Positions 27,030 to 36,981 of a DNA stretch of 64,000 nt are shown piece by piece. The stretch lies in assembly GCA_046331625.1 (NCBI GenBank), contig JAXLQL010000010.1:124001-188000 (forward strand). Direction: 5' to 3'. A program made the translations under genes and the position numbers. Source of the stretch: JAXLQL01 sp046331625 (GTDB taxonomy: Bacteria > Acidobacteriota > Terriglobia > Bryobacterales > Bryobacteraceae). The first letter of the stretch is position 1; each line of letters begins with the position of its first letter. The notes under the pieces were generated by a model. It had not been told where the DNA came from. It ran no database searches and worked only from the letters and a program-made list of their open reading frames with translations.

Positions 27030-29105
27030 ATGTCCTCCCGCATACCCGTCGCCACCGCGACCCGCCATAGCTCAAAAATGCCGGTATCGCCGGGCCTCTG
27101 GCTGATCCTGTGCCTCGCGTCCCCCTGCGGCTTGCTGGCCGCGAATCACGACGCCCTCAAAGCGGACGCCGAGCAATTTTTCCGCGACCGCGTCACGCCC
27201 TTCGTCAACACCTATTGCATCGCCTGCCATCAGAATCGGCGACCCACACAAGCCGGCGTGAATTTCTCGCCGGCCCTCAAGGCTCCCGGACACGCCGCCT
27301 TCACCGCACAGTGGAAGAAAGCGGACGCCCGCGTGAAGGCGCACGACATGCCGCCCAAAGACGCGCCCCAGCCAACCGATGAGGACCGCCAGATGTTCGC
27401 CGAGTGGTTGCCCAAGCTCAAGTACCTCAGCGAGAAGGATCCGGGCCTATTCGTCATCCGGCGCTTGACCAAGACCGAGTACGCCAACACTCTGCGGGAT
27501 CTCTTCGGTGTCGACCCATCCATCGCCGACAGCCTGCCCGATGAAGTCAGCGGCCAGGGGTACCTCAATTCGCTCTCGCCGCTCCAACTCGAGCAGTACC
27601 TCACCATCGCCGACAAGGTCTTGCGCCAAGTTGTGGAGCCTCCTGGCCGCAAGCCCACAGTGCGCAAGCCCACGGTAGTAGAGAAGCGGCTATTCGGCCC
27701 GGCCAAGCCGGCGGGCGACCCCCGGCAGACAGCGCGAGAAGTCGCTCGGACTCTGGCCCGGAAAGCCTACCGCCGGCCGCCCACTGAGGCGGAGCTCGAT
27801 GTCCTGGTGGCCACCTTCGACTTGGGCACGCGGAACAAACTCGCTTACCCGCAAGCGCTGCACTTGATGCTCAAGGCCGTTCTCGTTTCGCCTCAGTTCC
27901 TGTTCATTACGCCGGCCGCCGCGGGCGGAGAAGCAGCCGAGAGCACAGGGATTGTTCCGCTCGACGACTACCAACTGGCCTCGCGTTTGTCCTATCTGTT
28001 ATGGGCCACCATGCCTGACGAACAACTGATGACTCTGGCCGACAGCGGAAAGCTGCACCAGCCCGCTGTTCTCGAGGCGCAGACAAAACGCTTGCTCGAC
28101 GATCCTCGTTCCCGGGCTCTGTTCGATGGCTTCGGCGCCCAGTGGCTGAACGTGGGCGGTTTGCAGCGCCAGGTTTTCGATCCGGCGCTGTTTCCGCAGA
28201 TGACCCCCGCCATGCGCCAGGCGATGTATGACGAAGTCCGCCTGTTCTTCGAGAGCATCGTGCGCGACAACGAAAACGTCATTCGCTTCGTGGATAGCGA
28301 TTACACCTTTCTCAATGACGCCGTGGCGGCGATCTACGGCCTTGAGAAAACGGTGCAGGGACCCGCGATGCGCAAGGTCCGGCTGAGTGACGGCAATCGC
28401 GGAGGAGTGCTGGGCATGCCGGGCATTCTCGCCGCCACCTCTTTCCCCAATCGCACCAGTCCGGTGAAGCGTGGCGTGTGGGTGCTGGAACAGGTGCTTG
28501 GCGAACACGTGCCCGCCGCACCGCCAGACGTCCCGGCGCTCGATAAGCAGGATCAGGCGGCGGTGGCCAATCTCACCGTTCGGCAGCGCACCGAACTCCA
28601 TCGCACCAATCCCGTCTGCGCCAACTGCCATCGGATTCTCGACCCAATCGGATTCGGTCTCGAGAAGTTCGATGCCATCGGACGATGGCGTGACCGGGAT
28701 ACGAATGGCCAGCCCATCGATGCATCCGGTGAGTTGCCCGGCGCCAAACGCTTTTCGGGTCCGGCGGATCTGAAAGCCATCATCGCCTTGCGTAACGCCA
28801 GCGTGGCGCGCAATCTGGTGGAGAAACTGCTGGCCTACGCTTTGGGCCGAAAGCTCGAGGGGTACGATGAAATTGTGGTGGATGACTTGATCGGCGAACT
28901 CGCTGGCGATGGGTACCGCATGCGGGCGCTCATCAATGGTGTGGTTACCAGTTATCCCTTTACCCATCGGCGGATCGAGAGCGCAAAGAGCCGCGTAGCC
29001 GCGGCGAAGGAGCACGACGCGATTCAGGCGGCCACCGGCCCCGCGTTGCGCGAGTTCCGCGCGAGTTCCGAAAAAGCACAGAGGAGGATCTATGAACAGA
29101 ATTGA
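27030..29105 (+). CDS. DUF1592/DUF1588/DUF1585 protein with c-type haem motifs
   Basis: About 690 residues; the start is uncertain. An ATG at 27030 gives a leader with a basic RHSSK stretch before a hydrophobic run; a GTG at 27009 and an ATG at 27078 are alternatives. The N-terminal region holds CIACHQ (CxxCH haem site), typical of PSC1-type domains. Then come DUF1587 (RRLTKTEYANTLRDLFGVD), DUF1595 (AREVARTLARKAYRRPPTEAEL), DUF1592 (LASRLSYLLWATMPDEQLM), DUF1588 (NPVCANCHRILDPIGFGLEKFDAIG) and a DUF1585 C-terminus (VEKLLAYALGRKLE). It overlaps the DUF1552 gene by 14 bases. This pair is conserved in planctomycetes and acidobacteria; the role is not established. Confidence 0.9.
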   Translation: MSSRIPVATATRHSSKMPVSPGLWLILCLASPCGLLAANHDALKADAEQFFRDRVTPFVNTYCIACHQNRRPTQAGVNFSPALKAPGHAAFTAQWKKADARVKAHDMPPKDAPQPTDEDRQMFAEWLPKLKYLSEKDPGLFVIRRLTKTEYANTLRDLFGVDPSIADSLPDEVSGQGYLNSLSPLQLEQYLTIADKVLRQVVEPPGRKPTVRKPTVVEKRLFGPAKPAGDPRQTAREVARTLARKAYRRPPTEAELDVLVATFDLGTRNKLAYPQALHLMLKAVLVSPQFLFITPAAAGGEAAESTGIVPLDDYQLASRLSYLLWATMPDEQLMTLADSGKLHQPAVLEAQTKRLLDDPRSRALFDGFGAQWLNVGGLQRQVFDPALFPQMTPAMRQAMYDEVRLFFESIVRDNENVIRFVDSDYTFLNDAVAAIYGLEKTVQGPAMRKVRLSDGNRGGVLGMPGILAATSFPNRTSPVKRGVWVLEQVLGEHVPAAPPDVPALDKQDQAAVANLTVRQRTELHRTNPVCANCHRILDPIGFGLEKFDAIGRWRDRDTNGQPIDASGELPGAKRFSGPADLKAIIALRNASVARNLVEKLLAYALGRKLEGYDEIVVDDLIGELAGDGYRMRALINGVVTSYPFTHRRIESAKSRVAAAKEHDAIQAATGPALREFRASSEKAQRRIYEQN

Positions 29106-30480
29106 CCGGCGGGCTTGTCTGCGGGCTTCTCTGAAAGGCTTGGGCGTTTCGCTCGCCCTGCCGCTGATGGATTCGCAGGGTTGGGCGGGCACTTCCACGG
29201 GCAAGGCGGAGAAACCGCCCGTCCGCCTGGGATTTATGTACATGCCGCACGGCGTGATCATGGATCAGTTCTGGCCGGCCAATGCGGAGAGCTTTCTCTC
29301 GTCGCCGCCACCGGCTCTGGAATCGCTGCGCCCGGTGCTGAATCAGTGTGTGGTGATGAAGGGGATTTCCGGCGTCCCCATCGCGCCGTTCAATGGAGCA
29401 CCGCACGCACTCGAGCTGTCTACCTGGCTCACGGCGACGTTGCCGTCTCCCGAAAAGCGGAACGAGATCAACATCGCCATTTCCGCCGATCAGATTGCCG
29501 CCAACCACGTGGGCGCTTTCACCGCCTTGCCCTCGCTCGAGTTGGCCACCATGCCGCAAACCTGGAAGGAGAACCAGGAAGGACTGAACGAGGGCTACTA
29601 CTCGCACTGCAGCTTCCGTTCTCCCACGCAGGCGGTCCCCGCCGAGGTCAATCCGCGCAACGTGCTCCATCGCCTCTTCAACAAGCAGGAGTTGGAGGCC
29701 GGTGCTCGTGCGTCGTCGCCACTGAGCGGACTCGATCGCAGCTTGCTCGACATCGTGCTGGGCGGCGCCCGGGACCTCCGGCGGACCTTGCCCGTCTCTG
29801 ACCAACACAAACTCGACGAGTACCTCGACAGCGTGCGCTCGGTGGAGCGGCGTATCGCGGCCATCGAGGCTCGCCAGAAAGACGCCGCTTTGGAGAAGGC
29901 CGGCGTCCGCTCGAGCAAACGTCACGCCTCCGATTCGCCGCCGATCGAGATCCGGATTCCCGAGGGCGAAAAGCGGAGCGAGTACATGCAGGTGATGTGT
30001 GACCTGAACATACTCGCGTTTCAGACCGATACCACGCGGGTCAGCACCTATATCGGCTCCACACCCAACGGGGCCTCTTATCCGGAACTGGGTTTCAATG
30101 ACCAGCATCACTCCAACACCCATCACAACAACGATCCGGAAAAGGTTCGCAAGATCGCCAGGATCACCGAATTCAACATCGCGCAGTTCGCCTATATGGT
30201 GAAGAAGATGGCGAGCCTGCGGGAAGGAGACGGTTCCTTGCTCGACAACTGCATCATGATGTGGGGATCGGGGCTCGAGGATGGCAACAAGCACACTCGT
30301 GAGAACCTCCCCTTCGTGATTGCCGGCAAGGGCGGCGGTTCCGTCAAGACGGGACGTTACTTCGCGGATACCAAGGGAAATCAGGGCGATTTGCTCACCA
30401 CGCTGCTCGCCTGCGCTGGTGTTCCGATTGACCGCCCGGTTGGGATCGCGACGAAACAGATTGAGGAACTCAAGGCCTAG
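29092..30480 (+). CDS. DUF1552 domain protein with Tat leader
   Basis: A 462-residue protein. The N-terminus (MNRIDRRACLRASLKGLGVSLALPLMDS) is a Tat leader. The mature protein has the DUF1552 blocks RLGFMYMPHGVIMDQFWPA, NEINIAISADQIAANHVG, and near the end NIAQFAYMVKKM, NHxxHHNN-like FNDQHHSNTHHNNDPEK and GSGLEDGNKHTRENLP. DUF1552 proteins are always linked to DUF1592 proteins; their function is unknown. Translation is coupled to the upstream gene by a 14-base overlap. The 3' end of this gene occurs again, in diverged partial form, at 32346-33071 and 34459-34597, so it is the parent of a duplicated region. Confidence 0.9.
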   Translation: MNRIDRRACLRASLKGLGVSLALPLMDSQGWAGTSTGKAEKPPVRLGFMYMPHGVIMDQFWPANAESFLSSPPPALESLRPVLNQCVVMKGISGVPIAPFNGAPHALELSTWLTATLPSPEKRNEINIAISADQIAANHVGAFTALPSLELATMPQTWKENQEGLNEGYYSHCSFRSPTQAVPAEVNPRNVLHRLFNKQELEAGARASSPLSGLDRSLLDIVLGGARDLRRTLPVSDQHKLDEYLDSVRSVERRIAAIEARQKDAALEKAGVRSSKRHASDSPPIEIRIPEGEKRSEYMQVMCDLNILAFQTDTTRVSTYIGSTPNGASYPELGFNDQHHSNTHHNNDPEKVRKIARITEFNIAQFAYMVKKMASLREGDGSLLDNCIMMWGSGLEDGNKHTRENLPFVIAGKGGGSVKTGRYFADTKGNQGDLLTTLLACAGVPIDRPVGIATKQIEELKA

Positions 30481-30485
30481 CTGCC

Positions 30486-30896
30486 ATGCGCTTCGAAGCT
30501 CTTCCGGACTGGGAGTTCAAAGTCGAGGAGGTTAGCATGGGCGTTTACAAGGCAAGCGGCATAGACGTTGACGGCAGGCAGGTCTCCTGCTCTGGTGTCG
30601 ATGAAGAGGAACTGATCCCAAGATGCCGGGAGTGGGCCGCTGAAATCGACCAGCAAATTGGTCGAACGTCTCCAGAGGCTGTGACCGTTTTCGTCCCTCT
30701 TATAGACGAAGGAACTGACTGCTGGCGGCCCGCATACGCAGTTAAAGTCGGGCACGGTGTGTATCGACTTCTTCAACAGCCTGTCCCGTCCGAAGAGCGA
30801 TGGGCTTTCTGCCCCGGTGAAGCGGTCGAGTGCGACCACCATGACTTCGCCGATGGCACGAGCGGCTTGCGAGCTGTGAGGCGGGTGTCTCCCTAG
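30486..30896 (+). CDS. Small hypothetical protein
   Basis: A 136-residue protein starting 5 bases after the DUF1552 stop, with no recognisable signal peptide. The N-terminal half (MRFEALPDWEFKVEEVSMGVYKASGIDVDGR) looks like a small alpha/beta domain typical of proteins of unknown function in actinobacteria and acidobacteria. The C-terminal half has a WRPAYAVKVGHGVYRLLQQ...WAFCPGEAVEC segment that resembles a separate small beta-domain also found as stand-alone proteins. Whether it is a true member of the cargo between the DUF1552 3'-end copies is uncertain; its composition is less GC-rich than its neighbours. Function unknown. Confidence 0.6.
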   Translation: MRFEALPDWEFKVEEVSMGVYKASGIDVDGRQVSCSGVDEEELIPRCREWAAEIDQQIGRTSPEAVTVFVPLIDEGTDCWRPAYAVKVGHGVYRLLQQPVPSEERWAFCPGEAVECDHHDFADGTSGLRAVRRVSP

Positions 30897-31351
30897 ACCT
30901 AGAGATCAGCGATCTTCCGAAACCCTAAGTTTCGAGTCCCGAAACACAAATCCAGAAACGTGTACAACGACGCGAAGCTACCCATCGCGTCGGAAGTGCT
31001 GGCAGGGGCGATAGATAACGATCCTTTTGACCGGCCAATCCGAAGTGTGAACAGCGATAGCTCCGAGGAAACGGACAAGCCATTCCCTTTTCGTTCGAGG
31101 CCTTCTTCGCTACTTTCGGCAGGCACCTTGAAGTACGAGCGTGCCCGATGTGCGTGGTCCCACGACGATTCGCCGGCCTTGATTTTCAGGCCTTGCATTC
31201 ATACCCGACGAAGAGCACAATCGAGCATCGTCGGGAGTTGAGTGCCCACGGCGGCGCCTCCAAGCAGCGGGCAGAGGTCGGCCGGATAAGTCGCGATTGT
31301 TCGGGCGAACTGGAACGTAGCAACGGCCGTACCGGCCGGGCCTGAGCGATA
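30897..31351. other. Spacer in accessory patch, no supported gene
   Basis: A 455-base stretch between two small plus-strand genes. Several short open frames exist on both strands but none shows a recognised domain or a convincing start signal. GC content appears lower than in the flanking core genes. It may hold decayed gene remnants. Confidence 0.5.
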
Positions 31352-31672
31352 ATGGTGCTTATGGTCATAGTCCCCAGCGGATACGTCCAACAGTCACAAC
31401 TCGCTGCTGATGTCGAGAAGGCCAAGACAAAGCTAGGCCCGGAAGCGATTGAAGTGTCCTTTCGCCTGGACGCAGACTCCACCGGCGAACCGTCGATCTT
31501 TTTTCGCATCATCCTGGCGGACTGGGCGACAGCAGAAGAGAGTCTTTCTGCCGTGACGGGCCGGATCGCGACGACCCTGTTCAACGAGATCCGGCCGTTC
31601 GAGAATTGGGGCCTGCATCCCTATTTCAACTTTGGCAGCTCATCGGAACTGCCTTCCAGGAGAATTGCGTAA
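31352..31672 (+). CDS. Small partner of HEPN-like gene
   Basis: A 106-residue cytosolic protein; a second in-frame ATG lies nine bases downstream. The middle reads GEPSIFFRIILADWATAEE and the end ENWGLHPYFNFGSSSELP. From memory, short proteins with the 'PAIFFR..L.D' and 'GL..YFNFRS.SE' pattern are often encoded directly upstream of HEPN-like proteins in many phyla, as here with a gap of three bases. The pair may be a toxin-antitoxin or regulatory couple; that is inference. The gene lies between the DUF1552 gene and its first 3'-end copy, inside the accessory patch. Confidence 0.6.
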   Translation: MVLMVIVPSGYVQQSQLAADVEKAKTKLGPEAIEVSFRLDADSTGEPSIFFRIILADWATAEESLSAVTGRIATTLFNEIRPFENWGLHPYFNFGSSSELPSRRIA

Positions 31673-31675
31673 CGG

Positions 31676-32146
31676 GTGGCATACCACGATGAGCTGCTTA
31701 GCCAAGCCTTGTCCTTGGTCCATTCGACGCCAGAGAACCAGGCGAGTCTGAGAAGGGCAGTTTCTTCAGCATACTATGCCGTCTTCCATCTCCTCATCGC
31801 CGAGGCGACCTTGAATTGGAACAACGCGGTGCTTCGCGCAGCCCTCGGTCGAGCGTTCGACCACGGGCCGATGAAACAAGCATCGAGCCGCGTGGCGAAC
31901 CCTCAGGTATCGCCCTACCCTGGCGAAGATCCCCAGGTCGTGGACGGCTTGCGATTTGTAGCCCTGACGTTCGCGCAGTTGCAGGAAGATCGGCATTTTG
32001 CGGACTACAACCTCACCAAGAACATCAGCGCAATCGACGCGTTGGCCCAGGTGAAGTCCGCAGAAAAGGTCTTTCAGGTTTGGCCGTCCCTCCGGGTTTC
32101 GCACATCGCTCAAGAGTATCTGGTCTCGCTCGTAGTCAAACGGTAA
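31676..32146 (+). CDS. HEPN-domain-like protein
   Basis: A 156-residue helical protein starting at GTG with AGGAGA upstream. The segment ASLRRAVSSAYYAVFHLLIAEA matches the helical core of HEPN (higher eukaryotes and prokaryotes nucleotide-binding) proteins, as does the C-terminal SAEKVFQVWPSLRVSHIAQEYLVSLV. The RNase motif RxxxxH/RxxxxxxH of toxic HEPN members is not clearly present: the Arg in LRRAV and the His in VFH are spaced too widely. It may therefore be a non-catalytic member. It follows the 106-residue partner by three bases, suggesting a two-gene module carried as cargo between DUF1552 3'-end copies. Confidence 0.65.
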   Translation: MAYHDELLSQALSLVHSTPENQASLRRAVSSAYYAVFHLLIAEATLNWNNAVLRAALGRAFDHGPMKQASSRVANPQVSPYPGEDPQVVDGLRFVALTFAQLQEDRHFADYNLTKNISAIDALAQVKSAEKVFQVWPSLRVSHIAQEYLVSLVVKR

Positions 32147-32345
32147 GGGGCGGAGCAGTTCCATTGTGTTCAAAATCGATATCGTCAACCCGGCCATGAG
32201 AGTCGCCGGCTTGCCGAAGTGGAAGGCCGGCCGATGGCCAGAGCCCGGCCCGGATAGCGATCGCCGCGCGAAACTCTCGTATAGTCGCGAAGGGTAGAGC
32301 CATCGTCCGCACGTCTCGGAAGGGAGGACCAGCGCCAGGTTCCGA

Positions 32346-33071
32346 TTGCTCGGCATCGTGCTGGGCGGCGCACGCGACCTCCGCCGGACCTTGCCCGTCT
32401 CTGACCAACATAAACTCGACGAGTACCTCGACAGCGTGCGCTCGGTGGAACGGCGCATCGCCGCCATCGAGGCTCGCCAGAAAGACGCCGCTTTGGAGAA
32501 GGCCAGCGTCCGCGCGAGCAAACGCCACGCCTCCGATTCGCCGCCGATCGAGATCCGAATCCCCGAGGGCGAAAAGCGGAGCGAGTACATGCAGGTGATG
32601 TGTGACCTGAACATACTCGCCTTTCAGACCGATACCACGCGGGTCAGCACTTACATCGGCTCCACACCCAACGGGGCCTCGTATCCGGAGCTGGGTTTCA
32701 ACGATCAGCATCACTCCAACACCCATCACAACAACGATCCGGAAAAGGTTCGCAAGATCGCCAGGATCACCGAATTCAACATTGCGCAGTTCGCCTACAT
32801 GGTGAAGAAGATGGCGGGCCTGCGGGAAGGAGACGGTTCCTTGCTCGACAACCGCATCATGATGTGGGGATCGGGGCTCGAGGATGGCAACAAGCACACT
32901 CGTGAGAACCTCCTCGTGATTGCTTAAGCAGGCGGTTCCGTCAAGATGGGACGTTACCGGCGGACACGAAGGAAATCAGGCGATCTGCTCACCACGCTGC
33001 TCGCATGCGCTGGCGTTCCGATCGACCGCCCGGTTGGGATCGCGACGAAGCAACGAGGAACTGAAGGCCTA
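32346..33071 (+). pseudogene. Partial copy of DUF1552 gene 3' end (copy 2)
   Basis: About 726 bases that align with 29743-30480, the last half of the DUF1552 gene. The copy starts abruptly inside the homologue (shared TTGCTCG.CATCGTGCTGGGCGG) and is open for about 190 codons, then breaks near 32920 with small indels and degrades to the stop. Aligned differences are mostly third-position (GCC/GCA, CGG/CGC, TAT/TAC), so this copy does not look like a recent duplicate. It has no plausible start of its own. It lies after the HEPN pair. Confidence 0.85.
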
Positions 33072-33469
33072 GGCGTCAGCTCGTAGGCGTATGCGAAGTT
33101 GCGGTTGGGTTCCGGCCGTATCGCTTACGATGCATCAAGATCTAGAGACGCAGCGGGGCGCGGCCTGGGGCTGGCACCTTCCACTACTCGCGCTCCTCCT
33201 TACTCGCAATACAGCGAGCAAGGCCCCAAAGGCGACCTGTTAGCCGTGAACGAACTCGTGCGGCTTTCAGAAATGTTGATCCGGGTCGTCAGGACTTGCG
33301 TCCGGCAAGCACATCGAGTTCTGGGCCACCCAACGCAGGCTAGAGAGCGATAGGTCGCACAATGACCCCGGCAACCGGGACCAGCGCCGAGGCCGTACCA
33401 ACGGTTAGACCACGGCGAGGCCCGGGAGCAGCCGCCGCTGCCGAGAATCTACGGGTGTACGGAGAGAGG
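33072..33469. other. Spacer between DUF1552 3'-end copy 2 and a broken small gene
   Basis: About 400 bases with no convincing gene. Short open frames on both strands lack recognised products. No repeat structure is visible. It forms the left part of the second cassette between DUF1552 3'-end copies. Confidence 0.5.
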
Positions 33470-34036
<567 letters not shown>

Positions 34037-34044
<8 letters not shown>

Positions 34045-34448
34045 CGATATAGGAGAACAAGTGCGGCTGGCCGTTGCCCGTCGCGCCCGTTACCGCTGCG
34101 AATACTGTCTGATCCCACGAAGATGACTCTGGCTTTCGCCACGAGGTGGACCATATCATCAGCCGGAAACACGGTGGAGCTTCCGTGATCGAGAACTTAG
34201 GTTACGCCTGCGTTCCTTGCAATCGGTTCAAGGGCAGCGATGTCGCATCGGTTGATTTCGCGACCGGCCAGCCGGTGGCGCTCTTCAACCCTCGGAGACA
34301 CGAATGGGCCACGCATTTTGAATTCAACGGCGTAACGATTGTAGGGCTCACGTCCATTGGGCAAGCGACCATTCGCATCCTTCGGTTGAATGCACCCGAG
34401 CGGCTTTTGGAAAGAAAGACGTTAAGGGCCGGTGTAGCTCCTCCCTAG
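34037..34448 (+). pseudogene. HNH endonuclease gene, frameshifted
   Basis: A GTG at 34037 opens a frame reading VASDIGEQVRLAVARRARYRCEYCLIP, then one extra base near 34117-34119 shifts the frame; the continuation reads EDDSGFRHEVDHIISRKHGG, then ENLGYACVPCNRFKGSD. These are the features of an HNH nuclease: CxxC before, DHIIxRKHGG (His of the DH pair) and CxxCN after, with the NRxKGSD block. With the one-base insertion removed, the reading frame would span about 136 residues. It starts inside the end of the interrupted small gene (8-base overlap), a conserved two-gene arrangement. Whether the insertion is real or a sequencing error cannot be decided here. Confidence 0.8.
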
Positions 34449-34458
34449 TTCTAGTCGC

Positions 34459-34597
34459 GATGTGTTCCCTTCGTGATTGCCCGGCAAGGGCGATTCGATC
34501 AAGACAGGACGTTACTTCGCGGATGCGAAGGGAAGGCGTTCCCATCGACCGCCCGGTTGGAATCGCGACAAAGCAAATCGAGGAACTCGAGGCCTAT
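34459..34597 (+). pseudogene. Partial copy of DUF1552 gene 3' terminus (copy 3)
   Basis: About 139 bases that repeat the very end of the DUF1552 gene: CCTTCGTGATTGCC, AAGGGCG, GACGTTACTTCGCGGAT, GTTCC..TCGACCGCCCGGTTGG and ATCGCGAC..AGCA, GAGGAACTC.AGGCCTA. A stretch of about 40 bases (AATCAGGG.... to GCTGG) that exists in the other copies is deleted. It is followed after about 27 bases by the second Ser/Thr kinase. With copies 1 and 2 it forms a nested set in which the copy nearest the next core gene is the shortest. Confidence 0.8.
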
Positions 34598-34609
34598 CGA
34601 TCGATAAGG

Positions 34610-34615
34610 TATAAA
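34610..34615 (+). promoter_or_regulatory. Possible -10 element of Ser/Thr kinase gene
   Basis: TATAAA lies 8 bases before the GTG start of the kinase and no ribosome binding site is visible, which would suit a leaderless transcript. No convincing -35 box is present. The site is just outside the DUF1552 3'-end copy 3. Confidence 0.25.
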
Positions 34616-34623
34616 CTCACAGT

Positions 34624-36981
34624 GTGCCCGACGAGAACCCGACCGAGACCCGCCATCTCGACTCGCCATCTCACCACACCACAACCTCCGCCGCGAGCAC
34701 AGGCCGCTTCGCTCCCGGCGCGCTTCTCGCCCAACGCTACCGGATCATCACACTCCTCGGCCGAGGCGGCATGGGTGAGGTCTATCGCGCCGACGACCTG
34801 CTCGTCGACCAAACCGTGGCGTTGAAGTTCTTGCCCGAGGCCTGGGCCAAGGACACTGCCTTCGTGGAACGCTTCCGTAACGAGGTCCGCACTGCCAGGC
34901 TTGTCTCGCACCCCAATGTCTGCCGCGTTCATGACCTCGGCGAAACGAACGGCCTGCTCTTCCTTTCGATGGAATTCATCGATGGCGAGGACCTCTCTTC
35001 GCTGCTCCGGCGCATCGGGCGCCTCCCAGAGGACAAAGGGCTCGAGATCGCGCACAAGCTTTGCGCCGGGCTCCAGGCCGCCCATGACAAAGGCGTCATC
35101 CACCGCGATCTCAAGCCGGCCAACATCATGATCGATGGCCGGGGCGAAGTCCTCATTACCGATTTCGGCTTGGCCGGAATCGCCGGCGGGATTCGCGATG
35201 TCTCGAGCGGCACCCCCGCCTACATGGCTCCGGAGCAGCGCAACGGAAAAGCCGTCACCACCAGCAGCGATCTCTATTCGCTCGGCGTTCTGCTCCACGA
35301 AGTCTTCACGGGCAAGCGGCCCGACGCCTCGCAAACCACGGGGTGGAATCCCGATGTCGCCCGGGTGCTCGAATCGTGCCGCCATAGCGACCCGGAACTC
35401 CGCCCGCGCTCGGCCCGCGATGTCGCCCGCGCCCTGCCCGGCGGCGATCCGCTCCAGGCGGCGCTCGCGGCGGGGCAAACCCCCAGTCCCCAGGCGGTGG
35501 CCGCGTCGGGTGAGCGTCACGTGCTTCAGCCGTGGCAGGCGCTTGCTCTGGCGGTGACAGCGCCGCTCGCGCTGTTCATTGGAGGTTGGGTGGCCGACCG
35601 CGTATCTCCGCGGAACTCGGTCTCTCCCGACGAGCTTCGGGTCCGCGCGCGCGCGATGGCGCCCCAGCCGGCGAACGAGATCAGCGGCATGTCCTTCGAC
35701 CGTGGCGCGTCAGCCGTTCGGATCCAGTCCGGCCCCGGTGTCCTGTGGAGCCCTCATCGCTTCTGGTATCGCACCAGCCCGATTCCGCTCGGCGGCCTCC
35801 GCACCGCTTCGAGCACCTCCATCTCACCGGATTCGCCGCCGCTGACCGTTCCCGGTCAGACGCTGATTGTGCTCGACATTACCGGCAAGCTGATCCGCTA
35901 CGAACGCGTGCTCGATCCTCGTGAGCCCGGAAACGCCGCACCGCTACCTTGGCCCGTGTTCCTCGAGCGAACCGGCATCGACGCCGCCAAGCTCGTTCCC
36001 GCTGGGCCGGCTTCGTGGAATTACCGCGACGACGCCGGCCTCGAGTACCGGATCGACGGCGTGGCGATCAACGGCAACGTGCAGCGCTTCGAAGTGCGCG
36101 GCGCCTGGGAGAAGATCGAGCCTCCCTCGCCCTGGCCCTGGCTCATCGAAGGCGCGCTCGTTCTGGCTGCGCTTGCTATCGGCTATCGCAACTACCGGTT
36201 CGGCCGCGCCGACCTCCGCGGCGCCGGCACTCTTGCCGCCATCGTCCTTCTGACCACCCTCGCGATCAACCTGCTCGGCGGCCGTGACCTGCTCCACTGG
36301 AATGCGCGTATCACTCCGATTGACGCAACCGGCATTTCCGTTCTGCTGGCCGTAATGTATGGAGCCGCCTACTTCGCGATGGAGCCGTTCCTGCGAAGAC
36401 ACTGGCCAGTCATCCTGGTCACCTGGACCCGTCTGCTGCACGGCAACTGGCGCGACCCCACCGCTGGCCGGGACATCCTCGTGGGCATGACGGCCACAGC
36501 CATCACCCTCATCGTCAACTACGCGGGCATGCTGCTGGTGGGCGCGAACGATTTCCAGACCCAGGAACATCTACAGAGCACCCCGGCCTTCCTCGCCGCC
36601 ATCGTCGCCACCGTGTACATAGGCGTCTTCCGCGCGGTGATGTTGACCTTTCAGTTGTTCCTGCTGCGGCTTCTGCTGCGCCGTGACTGGCTCACCGCGA
36701 TTGCCGGCGCCGCGGGATTGGCCGCGGTCATCGTCGCTGGCGCCGGCGTCGGCGGTTGGTTTTGGGCCTTTGCCGGTTTCATCGGCATCGTCCACGTCGG
36801 CCTCGTGCTGCGATACGGGTTCCTGGCCAATGTTGCCTCGGAAATCGTGGTGATTGCCAGCCTTCTCGTGGTCACTATCGACCCCTCGGCCTGGCAGGCC
36901 AACTATGCTTACCTCGCCATCGCCTGGGTCGCCTTGATTGCCGCCTTCGGCTACCGCACCGCCACCGCCGCCGGGCGTTAG
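34624..36981 (+). CDS. Ser/Thr protein kinase with polytopic membrane C-terminus
   Basis: A 785-residue kinase starting at GTG. Catalytic motifs: GRGGMG (46-51), Lys68 in VALKF, HRDLKPAN (160-167), DFG (180-182) and APEQ (202-205). A proline/serine-rich linker (about 280-300) leads to one membrane segment (ALAVTAPLALFIGG). An extracytoplasmic domain of about 220 residues follows, then a set of about six further transmembrane helices (WPWLIEGALVLAALAIGY, LAAIVLLTTLAINLL, ISVLLAVMYGAAYFAM and others) containing a PTAGRDILVG block. This kinase-plus-membrane layout is known from acidobacteria; the signal is unknown. The frame is intact, in contrast with its neighbours on both sides. Confidence 0.9.
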   Translation: MPDENPTETRHLDSPSHHTTTSAASTGRFAPGALLAQRYRIITLLGRGGMGEVYRADDLLVDQTVALKFLPEAWAKDTAFVERFRNEVRTARLVSHPNVCRVHDLGETNGLLFLSMEFIDGEDLSSLLRRIGRLPEDKGLEIAHKLCAGLQAAHDKGVIHRDLKPANIMIDGRGEVLITDFGLAGIAGGIRDVSSGTPAYMAPEQRNGKAVTTSSDLYSLGVLLHEVFTGKRPDASQTTGWNPDVARVLESCRHSDPELRPRSARDVARALPGGDPLQAALAAGQTPSPQAVAASGERHVLQPWQALALAVTAPLALFIGGWVADRVSPRNSVSPDELRVRARAMAPQPANEISGMSFDRGASAVRIQSGPGVLWSPHRFWYRTSPIPLGGLRTASSTSISPDSPPLTVPGQTLIVLDITGKLIRYERVLDPREPGNAAPLPWPVFLERTGIDAAKLVPAGPASWNYRDDAGLEYRIDGVAINGNVQRFEVRGAWEKIEPPSPWPWLIEGALVLAALAIGYRNYRFGRADLRGAGTLAAIVLLTTLAINLLGGRDLLHWNARITPIDATGISVLLAVMYGAAYFAMEPFLRRHWPVILVTWTRLLHGNWRDPTAGRDILVGMTATAITLIVNYAGMLLVGANDFQTQEHLQSTPAFLAAIVATVYIGVFRAVMLTFQLFLLRLLLRRDWLTAIAGAAGLAAVIVAGAGVGGWFWAFAGFIGIVHVGLVLRYGFLANVASEIVVIASLLVVTIDPSAWQANYAYLAIAWVALIAAFGYRTATAAGR

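Noticed and set aside
30899..31241. Small frames in the spacer before the HEPN-like pair
   Set aside because: Neither strand shows a recognised domain, ribosome binding site or conserved start; they overlap each other.
32136..32897. Minus-strand frame over the DUF1552 3'-end copy 2
   Set aside because: The same antisense frame occurs over the parent gene (28960-30294 region) and reflects its codon use rather than a gene.
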